A stretch of 31,128 bases of DNA from Reticulitermes lucifugus. Lineage: Eukaryota; Arthropoda; Insecta; Blattodea; Rhinotermitidae. A program made the translations under genes and the position numbers. Positions 19,400 to 30,047 of this stretch are shown here, piece by piece (position 1 is the stretch's first letter; every line of letters begins with the position of its first letter). The DNA lies in NCBI GenBank assembly GCA_026260175.1, contig JAKCWW010000453.1:32870-63997 (forward strand). The letters run 5' to 3'. The notes beneath the pieces are model-generated. The model was given only the letters and a program-made list of their open reading frames with translations. It had not been told where the DNA came from and ran no database searches.

Positions 19400-20660
19400 T
19401 ATGTTGAAGGAAGAGGATGGTATAGTGTGGAGTGAAGTCAACAGGCTTTGAATGGGACCAATGGTGGGGCCCTCTGGACAAGGCAATAAAATTTCGGTTC
19501 GCCAAAAAGACGGGGGTTTCCTTCGGCAGATGATCGCTTAGGCTTATAAAGGGCCAAAGCAGGATTCGACTTCAGGAAATCAGTTGATTATGTGCAGTAT
19601 AATTACAGGTTTAGGCACAATAGTAGGCATATTTACAGTGATACTGTACAATTATTTGCACCAACTATTTTGGTGATAAGTAATGTCTCATACAGAGAGA
19701 GAGAGCTTTACACCGAAACAGCTATGGATAGGACTATCTGGTTTTTAGACGTCAAATATAGTCGTGGTCCACCCCCCACATATATTAGTCTTCCTTAAGA
19801 TCAACCCCTATAGAAGTCGTGTTAAGTTAAAGTTTGGGAATTTTGTTTGACGAAATCAAAGTTTCCGTGCAACTTTCCTTGCAGGTGTTAAAATGGGATT
19901 TAAGGTGGCAATATACACGAATGTGTGCAAGTACGCTATTGTAGATTCTTTTTCTATTTTAGAGGAAATTAACAGGCATTCAGTAAAAGGAAAAAACGTG
20001 ACGTAAAAAGACAGACTTTGTCTTTGCTTGGATTCATCCGTCTGTGATAAGAAAGGCCAACTCTTATGGGATTCGATACAAAAATTCTTGTGTAAGGAAA
20101 CCGAAGAGTAAATGGCATGATATGTAAATGAAGAATTAAAAATCAAGTAAAAATAAAGCTAAAAAAGACTTATTCTCTAGCTTATCAGTGCTGACGGCGA
20201 TTTTATGTGACTGGGCCAAACAGACAACCAACGTTAATCCAGACTGAAGCACATTATGGTGTTCTATAGACTAATGAATTGCGTTGAATGTGGTATAAAC
20301 TGGCGGGGATAGTGTTGAAGAAGTGAGACATGGTGCTGCAGTTTTCTTCACTCTTCTGAACCTGATTACGTGACTGTAATTTGTATTACACCACCATGTA
20401 AAGACAGAGACAGGCAAGAAGTCTGATGCTTGTAAAATGAAAGACATAAAAACAAGAAAGAAACAAAGTAGAAAATAAGAAAAGAGCAAAGAAAATGCTC
20501 GGGGGTTAGAAGTGGTGAATTGCCCACAATTTAATGTATATTTGGTTAATGAACATAAAGTTATAAATATTGGTTATTACATCCTGACATACACATGTCA
20601 TTTAGAGCTTGGAATCTGACTGGCATAGAGGAATGAGCAATGCAAATTTTATGGGTTTAT
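19400..20660. other. non-coding, no recognised feature
   Basis: Several short frames, none with a recognisable domain or splice context. Confidence 0.35.
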
Positions 20661-20665
20661 CTATC

Positions 20666-20805
20666 AGAAAACGTCCACGTGGAAGACCAAGAGTAAGGTG
20701 AAAGGATAACATTCAGATCGATCTTAGGAAACACCTACTGTGAACGTCAGAATTTGATGAAACTGGCTCGGGATCATGTCTATTTTCTGGATTTTGTGTT
20801 AGTGA
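20666..20805 (+). pseudogene. non-LTR retrotransposon fragment 4
   Basis: The frame reads RKRPRGRPRVR, stop (where the family has W), KDNIQIDLRKHLL, stop. After a frame change it reads MKLARDHVYFLDF, matching the family's LAQDR-x-x-W region. Same C-terminal block as at 4.9, 7.3 and 15.7 kb. Confidence 0.6.
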
Positions 20806-21598
20806 TGTTAAGCTGTTTTATTTTCTTCCCACAGTTTTAGTGTATAAGGCACAACGTATATGTATGATCAGATTCCATAATTACCGTAGTCTCAACAATA
20901 ACCTCTGAAGTATAAGTGTGAAGGATTTTGGCTCAGAAGTTCTCTATGCTTGTTTTATTACGTTACACCCAAAATGTGAACTGTTTAAAGCTCAGTGGTT
21001 TTGTATATCACTTGCTGTTGCATTAAGGATCTCTCCTTTCTGCCCACACTGTATTCATACGTTCCGTACAACTATCACAATAAACAAGAATTTTCCCCCC
21101 TACCCGTCATTAAGTGATTAGTCTTTCTAATGCAGAAACAGTGTGTTATCTATGAGGTAGGGACTGAATCGTTGTATGTCTGGATAAAATTCAGGCTATA
21201 ATGTAGGTATTTCCGCAAGGGTTTGCATTTTTTAAATCGGACTGCTGGCTAGAAGTCAGTAAGCATCTGGAAGGTCCTGCGACCGGCCTACAAAATTATG
21301 GATTTCCTTTTCTCTTCAATTGTAGAATAACTGCTTCTCGTGCAGCTCTTCCAAAATTAACTGCAAAATTTCCATCCAAATGCAGCCCTTTCTTTATGAA
21401 AATTTTGTCATAATACAAACATGCAAATAAAATCGTCAACGAAATTCAAAATTCGCCCCAGATTCTCACCTTTTTCCTGCTGCGCACTCAAACGGCACAA
21501 TAGCCATCATTTATTCTGCGTCACTTCCCAACGCTTTTGTCTTTCTTCCAGCCGCTTATAGTATACCAAATGGGGAGCCGGCACTGTCCCTCACTACA
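20806..21598. other. non-coding, no recognised feature
   Basis: No exon or known element recognised. Confidence 0.35.
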
Positions 21599-21678
21599 CC
21601 CCTTCTCTTCGTCATCCTCCTCTTCCTATTCCTCCTACTCCTCCTTCTCCTACATCTCCTCATCCTCCTCCTCTTCAG
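21599..21678. repeat. (TCC)n pyrimidine microsatellite
   Basis: TCC/TCT/CTC trinucleotides with occasional A, about 80 bp. The serine-rich frame is an artefact. Confidence 0.9.
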
Positions 21679-23261
21679 GCTATATAGGGTTAATAAAATT
21701 TTCTTTCAAAATTTTGGATTCAGAGCTCTTTTTGGAATAAATTGGCACACATTTAGTGTATGTAATGTACTCATAAAGGGATATCAAAACCGTGTTATCT
21801 TTCGAGCTATTTAACGAATATCAATGCTGTTAGGATAAGGGATACCAAGTAAAATTTGTGACTTAAATTAATTGTTCTTTTGCCTGGATCCATTTTACGC
21901 AACAAATATATATTTTAAAAGTGTTTCAAACGGAATTTTATTTATCTTATTGGAAACAGTACGTCGTTAAAGAAAACTACACGATAAAATATCCTGCCGG
22001 TCTTATTAAAACATGTAAGATATATTTTTTTTTACAGATTATAAGTACATCATAATTTATCCTTTCAGATTTTCTGACTAAAACTTGTTATGAACTTCTT
22101 ATTCCCATGTGCACGTCACATGTCCCCCAATCTCATTCTCCTTGAATTACTAATTTTAATATTTGGTGATGAGTACAAATTTTAAGCACTCTTGTATGCA
22201 ATTTTTTCCCGATATCCCCCTGCTCTTTTACTCTTTTAACCACCTATAATCTAGAATGTACAATACATTCCACTAGTTCTAACGTTCAAAAATTTTATAT
22301 TCTGCTCACAGCATGTTTTGTATGGATCTCTGACCAAACGGCTATTATTTCTCTATACATCATTAACTAATTGGTTTTCATAGTGGAGACGTAGTTTGTT
22401 TACTGCGCGGTACGTACTGAATCTTTAAATACAATTAAGGTTAGTATTTGTCTTTAAAGTGTTAAATTTAAATGATTTGAAGTGCAGGCCTACAAAAGAA
22501 ATTAAAATTCTGAGAGTATCGCTTCACAGTTGATTACCATGCTTTGGACCAGTGACCTATAACAACTAAATGATTTAATTACATATCGTTTTCGGGTTGT
22601 TAAAATTCATTTCTTCAGTAGTCTCGGCAGGATACCATTGTTCAGTTGTTTTAGCCTTAGCTACATGTTCGGCTTTTTTTTTTGTTCTAGTTCCATGTCT
22701 TAAATTGTTTTCAGTTGTATGTGTCTAAATGTCGCGAGACGTTCGGATTTGTGAGGAATACAAATCTCTGAATACAACCAAAATAAGACTAATCAGCAGT
22801 TTTTCTGGTAGACTGACACAATGACGACTGATGCATGACATTAATACCGAGAAATGGTGTTTGAAAAGAAAATATTTGTAGACCTGTCTCAGAGACGAGA
22901 ACATTCATCAGAACTAGGATACGACTGAAGCACAGTGTGGCTTTAGATGTTTATTATTGTCGTACTGCAAAATCTCACACTGTTCCAAGATTTATTAGTC
23001 TACGCTTCTCAGAACAAGGCTCATGATATGAGCCCATATTGGGGAAATGAATTTGTCCTTACCGTCTTTTACCGATAATTTTCGACAGATTTTGGTAAGG
23101 CACTTTTTGTAAGTTTGTGTTGGACATTTTCTTTTCATGACAGTAGTTTCTGTCAGTTTTGTATCACTCCGTATATGAAATTTTTAAACGGTATATCACA
23201 AAATTCTAAAATTTCTTCGTAAAATATTTGTATGCCTTGCAGGTACGTTAACTTTTTCGGG
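21679..23261. other. non-coding, no recognised feature
   Basis: AT-rich DNA of about 1.6 kb. I see no exon, SINE head or tandem repeat. Confidence 0.35.
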
Positions 23262-23330
23262 AACAGGGTGCTGAGGGGAATGTTTGGAAGTACAGTGGAA
23301 GACGTAAGGGACGGCTGGAGTAAGCCGTGT
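23262..23330 (+). pseudogene. non-LTR retrotransposon fragment 5
   Basis: A short frame NRVLRGMFGSTVEDVRDGW corresponds to NRVLKRIFWRKRDEVTEEW in the 15.7-kb copy. The match stops abruptly where a SINE of family A starts, so the SINE probably interrupts or abuts the fragment. Confidence 0.5.
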
Positions 23331-23520
23331 AAGTTTGGCTGTCGGTCCGTGCCGTAATAGGAGAGGTTTGTCACCAGTTTTTCACAGGGGAGACCAGAGT
23401 TCGCTCTCACGTGGGATTTGCGGTGGACAAAGGGGCACCAAGATAGGTATATCTCAGATTCATTTAGGTCTCCCTGTCAGTCTTAATTCTACCAGTGCCC
23501 TCTGTTATTTCATCTACAGT
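23331..23520 (+). mobile_element. SINE family A (copy 4, diverged)
   Basis: Blocks in family order: TCACGTGGGATTTGCGGTGG, ACAAAGGGGCACCAAGATAG, and CTCCCTGTCAGTCTTAATTC with TACCAGTGCCCTC. Copies 1-3 show GTGGGATTTGTGGCGGACAA, AGTGGCACTGGGACAGG and TCCCTGTCAATTTCATTCC. The tRNA-like head is too diverged to show A and B boxes, so this is the oldest of the four. Confidence 0.65.
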
Positions 23521-23744
23521 CTGGGGATGTATACAATGGATCCAGTAGAAGTGTGCTTCCAAGAGACAGTTTCACCCAAACCAAGTACAATAAACAATAA
23601 ATTAAATTACCTTTACAAGGTTTTAAGCTTAACATATTTTGGTACCAAACCTACAATTACCTTCCGTGCGGCATCACAAATATCGGTCTTTGATATACCT
23701 AAGGAAAAATTAAAGTTTTTCCTTTACAGTACATGAAACATAAG

Positions 23745-23840
23745 GCTGTGTGGAGGTACAGATTCATTCTTTCTTAACTTCGGAACTAGATGGAGGTGAG
23801 TGATTAGCTTCACGTCTCGGCCTCCTTACCCAGGTATAAT
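23745..23840 (-). mobile_element. SINE family C fragment, minus strand
   Basis: The complement reads GGCCGAGACGTGAAGCTAAT, CACTCACCTCCA and CCGAAGTTAAGAA. It matches GGCCAAGACGTGAAGCTAAT, CATTCATCTCCA and the CGGACGTTAAGAG block at 6,414-6,475, and CGAAGTCAAGAAGAA near 25,190. Only the 3' body is present. It is the only SINE piece here clearly on the minus strand apart from the tRNA-like head at 12.4 kb. Confidence 0.65.
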
Positions 23841-24777
23841 TTGTGTATAAAATAGCAGCACCAACATGCAAGTTAAAATATTCTTAAACTTGCTTGTTAA
23901 TTTTCTTAATTCTTTAAGTCACAGCTTTCCTTCTCGTCAGGGATCAAGAAGAAAAATTTCCTACTCATTGGAACCCATTAGAAATAATTAGTCTCGATTA
24001 CTGAAAATAAAGTCGGGCCCAACTGATTGGGACCTGATACCGGAAACACATCCTGTTTCCGAAACATTATTTTCACAAAAAGTCTCTATTGGCTATTAAA
24101 TTTGTCGAAAGTAATGATTACTTTGTTGTAAAAAAAACAGCACAAACGCTTGTATTTAGCTTAAAACATTCATAACTTCAATTAACTGTTTAGTTTCTGT
24201 ACTATTTTTTTGCCAGTGCAGATGAATGGACTTTAAACCTATTAGGCCGGTTATCAATTAATCTGATGCCACGTAATCCCAACATCGTCCATCGTGATAT
24301 CTTCCTCATAAACATCTCATTATTCACCAACTCATCCCCTAATTCAATTAATTTCTTGTTTCCTTCAAGCATTTGACTGCCCGTATTTTATTAGGCCTCT
24401 CGCTATCTCATCTTTCATGTGGTTGGTAATTGATTGCTGGCTGAGGTATGACACCCTCGTTAGTCTAATGATATTCACTCTATGTCCGCGGGAGGTAGTC
24501 GGCCCTTTCCAGCCTCCCTGCGGCTCTTAACCCCGTATAAGACCTGCCACGCTCTTCAGCCGAGCATCATAGCTGTATTCTTTCTTAATTTCGGAATCTC
24601 CGTAATATAATCTGTTAATGACTTCATTACTTTTTTATACGAACCGCAAAGTAAATAATCTTAAAATGGACACACTCCTTTCGTGGATAAACGTTGTTTG
24701 CCGTTAAGGTAGGCATAATTATTCATCCGCTGAATTTAACGCTAAATAATGTCCTGTAAGAAAATATGTTATTAATA
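23841..24777. other. non-coding; contains a weak hammerhead-like relic
   Basis: Apart from the hairpin at 24,034-24,069, no exon or element recognised. A GC-richer patch at 24,485-24,560 is unassigned. Confidence 0.35.
24034..24069 (+). ncRNA. hammerhead-like hairpin motif, degenerate copy 4
   Basis: CTGAT (24,034-24,038) then ACC instead of the expected GAT, a 6-bp stem GGAAAC/GTTTCC (24,042-24,047 and 24,055-24,060), GAAA (24,061-24,064), CAT, TA. Order and spacing follow the copies at 14.3 and 19.1 kb. The core G-A is lost and no stem I pairing is seen. It may be coincidental. Confidence 0.25.
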
Positions 24778-24867
24778 AAATCTGTGGTCTTCTGGGTTAT
24801 TACACGGCGTCGTGTGGTAAATAATTACCACACGACGCCGTGTAATAACCCAGAAGACCACAGATTT
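24778..24867. repeat. perfect 43-bp-arm palindrome (fold-back)
   Basis: Arms 24,778-24,820 and 24,825-24,867 are perfectly complementary around a 4-bp spacer (ATAA). The arm sequence (GTGGTCTTCTGGG, then ACGGCGTCGTGTGGTAA) is the same unit as 5605-5648, but here inverted against itself and cut off just before the GTTTACCGACGTTTCGG part. The right side continues homologous to the 5.6-kb unit to about 24,900, while the left side does not, so the left arm is a snap-back copy. Perfect identity implies recent origin or ongoing correction. Confidence 0.9.
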
Positions 24868-24987
24868 AATCAACATCTCGGCGGAAGCCTGAAATCAATG
24901 TTAAAAATATCTTATCTCGTACATAAAACGCAGTGGTGATTGTGTTTTAAGAGAATGTTTATCAGAATATCTTGTCAGTAGAGCTGA

Positions 24988-25275
24988 GCCGGGATAGCTC
25001 AGTCAGTATAGTGAGTAGGCTACGGACTGGAAGACCCAGGAATCCTAATTCCATTTTCAGCATTGGCAAGCGCTTTGTTTCTCCTCCAGTGTGGCCATAT
25101 GGCTTTCGTGCAAACTCATATCGGGCGCTTCTTGCCTGGAAGTAAATTTGGCGGGGTGTGAGGCTGACTTTTCACCCCCATCCAGTACCGAAGTCAAGAA
25201 GAATTGGAGCTATGTCTTCGAAAGCCCATACGCCTTCATAGCCTGCACAGGAACAGCTTTGCTTTTACCTTTCAC
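24988..25275 (+). mobile_element. tRNA-derived SINE, family C (copy 2)
   Basis: The head CCGGGATAGCTCAGTCAGTA is strongly tRNA-like (A box TAGCTCAGTCAG). The B-box region is degraded (GAATCCTAATTCC). The body shares CAAGAAGAATTGGAGC with the family, and the end GCACAGGAACAGC then TTTTACCTTTCAC matches copy 1. The open frames across it are not genes. Confidence 0.78.
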
Positions 25276-25982
25276 ACTCCAGAAACTTAATTAAATTTTC
25301 AAGCCTCTAGATATTCATTGCAAAGAATCCAGAAGTCCATGTGCGATGTTTTCATGTCAATGATATTAAATAGGTTCCTGAAAGGGTGTAATTATGAATC
25401 ACTTTGAGGCATTTTAGTGATTGTTACGACAGAACACTGGTTACACCGCTTTCGGAAAACGGTTTCTGGCAGTTCTTTCGGACATGGTGCAGACTTAAGT
25501 CGGAAAGCTAGTTTATTCAGTAAGTTTCGGTGACAACAGGCCAGTGGGCTTCGATAACTGAGGCATGCCTGCTGCACTGGCTTCTGCGTTTTAATAGACG
25601 TAACTGATCAAGTGGGGCCATAGGGCACAGAACATTACTGCAGCTTAATGAAGAGCGTCGAGTCTCTTTTTATTTTGCGAAAAAGAATGTTCATCAATTA
25701 TAGGCCGAGATCTTTTAAAGTTGACTACCCTTGTCTGTCAGTCTCCGTATATTATCCCGGTTATCCAGTTTGCTGGAAAAGAAACCAGCATTGCAGCATA
25801 GGGTAATTCCGAGAGAGACGCCACACTTTTTGCAACTTTCGCTGTAACTCGATCCGAAAATCGTCAAAACGGCTGAGAATTCAGAGACATTATATTTAAG
25901 GTTTCTACTTTACTAAGTTGTGTGCAAAATATCAGCAGACGTGAAAGTCTCTGAGATACAGGGCGACGAAAAAGTTGCCTTT
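25276..25982. other. non-coding, no recognised feature
   Basis: No exon recognised. GAGAGACGCC at about 25,813 foreshadows the hairpin region downstream. Confidence 0.35.
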
Positions 25983-26065
25983 GCGGCGTCTCTCCCGGAC
26001 ATGCCGGTAGAGACGCCGCTTTTTGGCAGGGATAGATGCCGCTATGTAGGGAGAGATGCCGCTCT
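25983..26065. repeat. GC-rich hairpin and GAGATGCCGCT direct repeats
   Basis: A perfect 11-bp inverted repeat (GCGGCGTCTCT 25,983-25,993; AGAGACGCCGC 26,009-26,019) has a 15-base loop containing its own CCGG/CCGG pairing. It is followed by two AGATGCCGCT repeats (26,034 and 26,054 regions) related to the arm. The local word AGAGACGCC also occurs near 25,815. Function unknown. The 131-codon minus-strand frame through it shows no domain. Confidence 0.6.
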
Positions 26066-26866
26066 TTGAAAATATCCTGTGAATTCAAGAAGCAGGATAA
26101 GTAAATGTGATTCCGAAGATGGAGGGTGGACACAAACACAGCATGAGAAAACAATTCTTCGGGCCCTAGGTTATTTTTAAATATGGGTAATAAATATATG
26201 ATCTTTTTCAAAATTTTAGGCCCATTTGCAAAGTGAGTAGCGACTACTACGCTTGTCATGTTCGTCCGTCTTCATGTATAGAAGCGGCTCTCACTGGACA
26301 GATTTTCATGAATGAGATTTTTACTAAAGTTTATCTGCACATTCCGATTTTGGTTACAGTCGAAAGAATATAGTACTTTACTTTAAGACTTACGTACATT
26401 AAGTCACTGGTCTTTATGATGGACACATAAGTAACAAACTGAGGCCGAAGAAACATGTGTCAGTCTACTTTTACGAGAGTGGTTACTGGAAACTGTATAC
26501 CTCCCAGTTTATGAGATTAATACAGGACACAATATATATGTACCGTTTTGCGAGAGAAGTACAGGTAATGCAATATGTCGACCGTAAGAGATGCGTTAAG
26601 GACAACATATTAGTAGGGCCAAAGAAGCGGAAGAAAATTTAATCTAAACATATCATCCCACGCGAAAGACGAAAGAAATTGGTGATTTCTTTTGGACTGA
26701 ATTGAAATTATTTACGAATATTAGTGACAATAACAGAGCGAATGTGCCAGAAGTGCTGTACAGACACTTCTGAATTCTATGTTGCATAATTATGTTTTAA
26801 GTCTATAGAGAAGGTATTTCAGTGGCAGAACTGCATATACTTCTTTGCACACATTTAAGTGTAAGA
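26066..26866. other. non-coding, no recognised feature
   Basis: A short lysine-ended frame at 26,457-26,642 has no recognisable features. Nothing else seen. Confidence 0.35.
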
Positions 26867-26887
26867 ATAATAATAATAATAATAATA
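26866..26887. repeat. (AAT)n microsatellite
   Basis: About seven AAT units. Confidence 0.85.
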
Positions 26888-26933
26888 TCAGCTAGCTTTT
26901 AGACTGCTTAGGTACATCCTACTATGAGGAAGA

Positions 26934-27197
26934 TGCCTATTCCAGTGGCCGCGCGGTCTAAGGCCTGGGTCTGCCGCCGCTCGCTTACTGGGATTGTGGG
27001 TTTCAATCCCGCCGGGGGCATTGATGTCTCTTGTGAATGTTGTGTGCTATCAGGTAGAGGTCTCTTCGACGGGCTGATCACTCGTCCAGAGGAGTCCTAC
27101 CGAGTGTGGTGTGTCTGAGTGTGATCGTGAAGCCTGGATAATGAGGAGACCCTGGTCCACTAGGGGCTGTTGCGCCATGGGGCGCGGGGGATTTTAA
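26934..27197 (+). mobile_element. tRNA-derived SINE, family B (copy 3, best preserved)
   Basis: The head CCAGTGGCCGCGCGGTCTAA gives a good A box. CTGGGATTGTGGGTTTCAAT, with CCCGCCGGGGGCA, forms the B box and an acceptor-stem-like end resembling tRNA-Leu/Ser. The body includes GGTAGAGGTCTCTTCGACGG and GGAGTCCTACCGAGTGTGGT, and the end GGGGCTGTTGCGCCATGG precedes a G/A-rich tail. This copy is the guide for what is hidden in the gap at 12,151. Confidence 0.88.
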
Positions 27198-28125
27198 AGA
27201 AAATGGGAATATTCAATGTATGCCCTTTTCAATGCATATTTTACATCGAAGACATCAGTCAGGTTGTAGGATATAATATTCTTATTAATTTAACCTAATA
27301 AGGCCTAAACGTGGTTTTATGTAGACGGAATTAAAGCTATAGCTCGTAAGTGGCTAAATTATATTCAGTCTGTGCAAATGATTGGTAGCTATTCATCAAT
27401 TTTTGAAATAGCCTTATATAATTTTTCTTCGTGCCTCTAGATTCGAGATCACTGAGGGCAACCCCTTCACATTTATAAAATAATTTCCCCATAGATGCTT
27501 TTACTGTGGGCTTTACAATTTTCGTGAATTCGTCTAAAATATCTCCCCAATAGCAATAGATCCTATTCTGGTAAGGTAGAGCTATTTAAGTTGCAGCTCT
27601 AGAAACACAATAATAGCAACCCTATTCACACGCGGTAGAATAAGCCAGCATAAAAGACTGAATTTAATTTTTAGCACCTACATCTTCACATTTCTTATGT
27701 TCTTGCCAATAACAGTTCCGCAAATTAGACTTTGGTTTTACTGAACAGAAATGAAATGCAATCCCAAGGTCTGATAAGGCGCAGAGAATAAAGATGTGTG
27801 TTTTCTATACGCTTTTGAATTGTCAGAGGTGAACTCAGTGTAAGTAGAACTCTAGGCATGTGCTTGAGGCTTATTTGACTGCGGGAAAAGCAAACAGGCC
27901 TACTGGACACTGGATACAGGCCTGTAGCCTACTTGAACAGCCTGAGCTTGTCAATACAAACCCGCATAAAGCTGGTTTAGGAAACATTTATTTACATCTT
28001 ATTTTAACCATGTTACCATCTTATGTTTCTACTACTACCTGTCAGTAAGGGGATCAAAAGACGAAGATGGATGGGTTATGATATAGCATACAATGTCTCT
28101 TCATTCTTTTGTTTTATTCGCATTA
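27198..28125. other. non-coding, no recognised feature
   Basis: AT-rich; no exon or element recognised. Confidence 0.35.
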
Positions 28126-28129
28126 GTGG

Positions 28130-28760
28130 GAGTTGACAGGAGGCCGGACTTGCCGAATGCGCCGCCGCGAGTTACCGTATTTTTTCACTTGATGGGCGTG
28201 ACCAATGTTCAGTCACGTGGTAGGTGACGTTACCACGCACGCGGGGTCTACTACAACTTGGCTGGAAGGCCTGCCCCCTTCTGGCTGCTTGGTTGTTCCA
28301 CCGAGAATCAACTCTTGCCCTACGGCGACCCTAAAACTTGTGTCTGCTGCCTAACCCTCACGGCTGTTGCTCGACTCGCCGTCTGTAGCCGCAAGAGCTG
28401 TTCTTCACTCTATGGCCGAGTGGCCAAGCACGTGGAAGTGTCTGCGCTGAGACCAAGAAATAATGTGACGTGTGAAGCAGTGAAGCGTGTGACAGTGACA
28501 CTGTCGTCGGACTGGAGTGCGTGTTACTCTGTGCGCTGTGTCGTGTTATAACGTTTCGAGTGTTCGTACACGCACACACATCACCCTCTGATGGAAATGT
28601 GCGTTTGCTGTATCTAACTTCTTGCGTCTTCGTCACATGTCTCCTCCTCCGCCCCCACCAAGTCGGAAGTACCAAGCATTCTCATATTTGCACCGTGACG
28701 TCACGAACATCTAGAAAGACACGCATGCACTGTCAGCGTTATTACAACAGGAATGGCTGC
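28130..28760 (+). promoter_or_regulatory. GC/CpG-rich block, candidate promoter or 5' UTR of the 29.8-kb gene
   Basis: Composition shifts sharply to GC and CpG rich (for example GCGCCGCCGCGAG at 28,159). It contains CACGTG (28,214), TGACGTTACC (28,225), a second CACGTG near 28,430 and a perfect CRE-type TGACGTCA (28,696-28,703). It lies 1.0-1.6 kb upstream of the initiator exon. Frames in both strands are open only because of the high GC and show no domain. It may be an untranslated first exon; no TATA box or transcription start can be fixed by eye. Confidence 0.4.
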
Positions 28761-29760
28761 GGCGTGATTTACCCGGCTGTTTGTATATTAGTGGAAAAGT
28801 GACGTATTGTGGTTATGTATACATTCATGGAAGTTTGTTTTCAGGTTAGATTCGTTTTTGGATAAGTGACTTAAAGAACGAAAACTTATATCAAAGCAAG
28901 AGTGTAACATTTCTAGGCTTATATCTGTTTTGAAATTTAATTTGCCATATACTGGGGCATAGAGTATGCCTATACGAATGTCGTCTGTCATTTCCATGTG
29001 ATGTTGAAAATATAATGCGTTAAAGATGCAGTCTACGATCGAAAATCGGGAGTGTGGCATTTGAAGTAACGCATTTTTGTAGAATGGAGTTGGAACATAA
29101 GAAAAATTAGCAAGATGAGAATTACCTGTAATTAAGGTATTATCCTCAGTTTATTTGCAGTTTGAACAAGGAAAAATTTATAAGATACATTCCATTTATA
29201 TACAAGAGTAATTGGCGTTAGCTGCTGCCTGCCACACAGTAAATGCCTGTTGACGGTAGCACGTGTTCAAAACGGCCTGGTACGTTATAACTGCGTAAAC
29301 ACATGTCATTCATGATTACTACAGCCTAATTCGAATGTATTGCTGAATGCAGCTTTCGATAAAAACTTTCAGTGAGGAATGACAAAAAGCGTAAACTCTT
29401 CCAAGACTGGAAACAGACTTAAAAAGTGAATGATTCTGTGGGAAGCTTCGTGACCACAAGGAAGCAATAGTGCATGTGAGATCTACGTGTGTTCAGTGTT
29501 TAAGTGTCTAACAGGGTTATTTTAGACAGCGATACACAATTCAAATATTTTGGAAGCCTTCCCTTCAGTATTGTTCTCTGTTCTTAACTCTTTCTAAATA
29601 AGTGACAAGCCGTTTAAAACTTGTGGAATTATACCTTCTGTTTGAGGCAATATCGATCATCGAAAGATGTAACCCAATAAGCCAGTAACCGCAAAGTGTT
29701 GAAGTGTTGACGGCGATGTTGTAAGGTACCACGACCAAAGTATCGTCTTCGTGGTGTTGG
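28761..29760 (+). other. probable 5' UTR or upstream intron
   Basis: No coding signal. An in-frame TAA at about 29,724 closes the frame upstream of the initiator ATG, so coding cannot extend further 5' without splicing. Confidence 0.35.
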
Positions 29761-30047
29761 ATGCACTGCAGTGTGGTTGAACGAGGCTTTGAGCTGGATC
29801 ACCCGGGCGGGTTTGCCTCTTCGCCGTGGGCAGCTGCGGTGCTTGCTGGCCACCACCACTCGGCCGCCGCCGCTGCCGCCGCAGCCGCTGTCGGAGGCGG
29901 CAGCAGCATGATGCAGGCTGCGGCCGCTGCCGGTGAGCACCATGGCTACCCACATCCGGGGGCAGCACATGCACACCACCCCCACCCGGCGGCGGCCGCA
30001 ACGATGCCCATGGATCTGCATGTTCCTCAGGGATTCCCATACTACAG
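29761..30047 (+). CDS. first coding exon of an Ala/His-rich (probably nuclear regulatory) protein
   Basis: An ATG at 29,761 is the first after an in-frame TAA. The frame runs 95 codons plus two bases to a consensus donor (TACTACAG|GTAAGA, exon end 30,047, next base completing an Arg or Ser codon). The product starts MHCSVVERGFELDHPGGFA, has HHH (31-33), nine alanines (35-43) written with mixed GCC/GCT/GCA codons, GGG, MMQ, a second run of five alanines, then HHGYPHPG, HAHHPHPAAAA and finally MPMDLHVPQGFPYY. Low-complexity Ala/His/Gly/Pro N-termini like this are typical of insect developmental transcription factors and cofactors. The non-repetitive end MDLHVPQGFPYYR looks like a conserved peptide. 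I could not name the gene. The exon is GC-rich in an AT-rich region, and frames on the other strand are shadows. A downstream Met (e.g. residue 50) is an alternative start. Confidence 0.75.

Noticed and set aside
25864..26259. 131-codon minus-strand reading frame
   Set aside because: Passes through the GC hairpin and its repeats, and shows no domain or conserved-looking segment.
28258..28802. Coding exons in the GC-rich block
   Set aside because: Frames are open on both strands only because of composition; no domain or clear splice-bounded segment seen.
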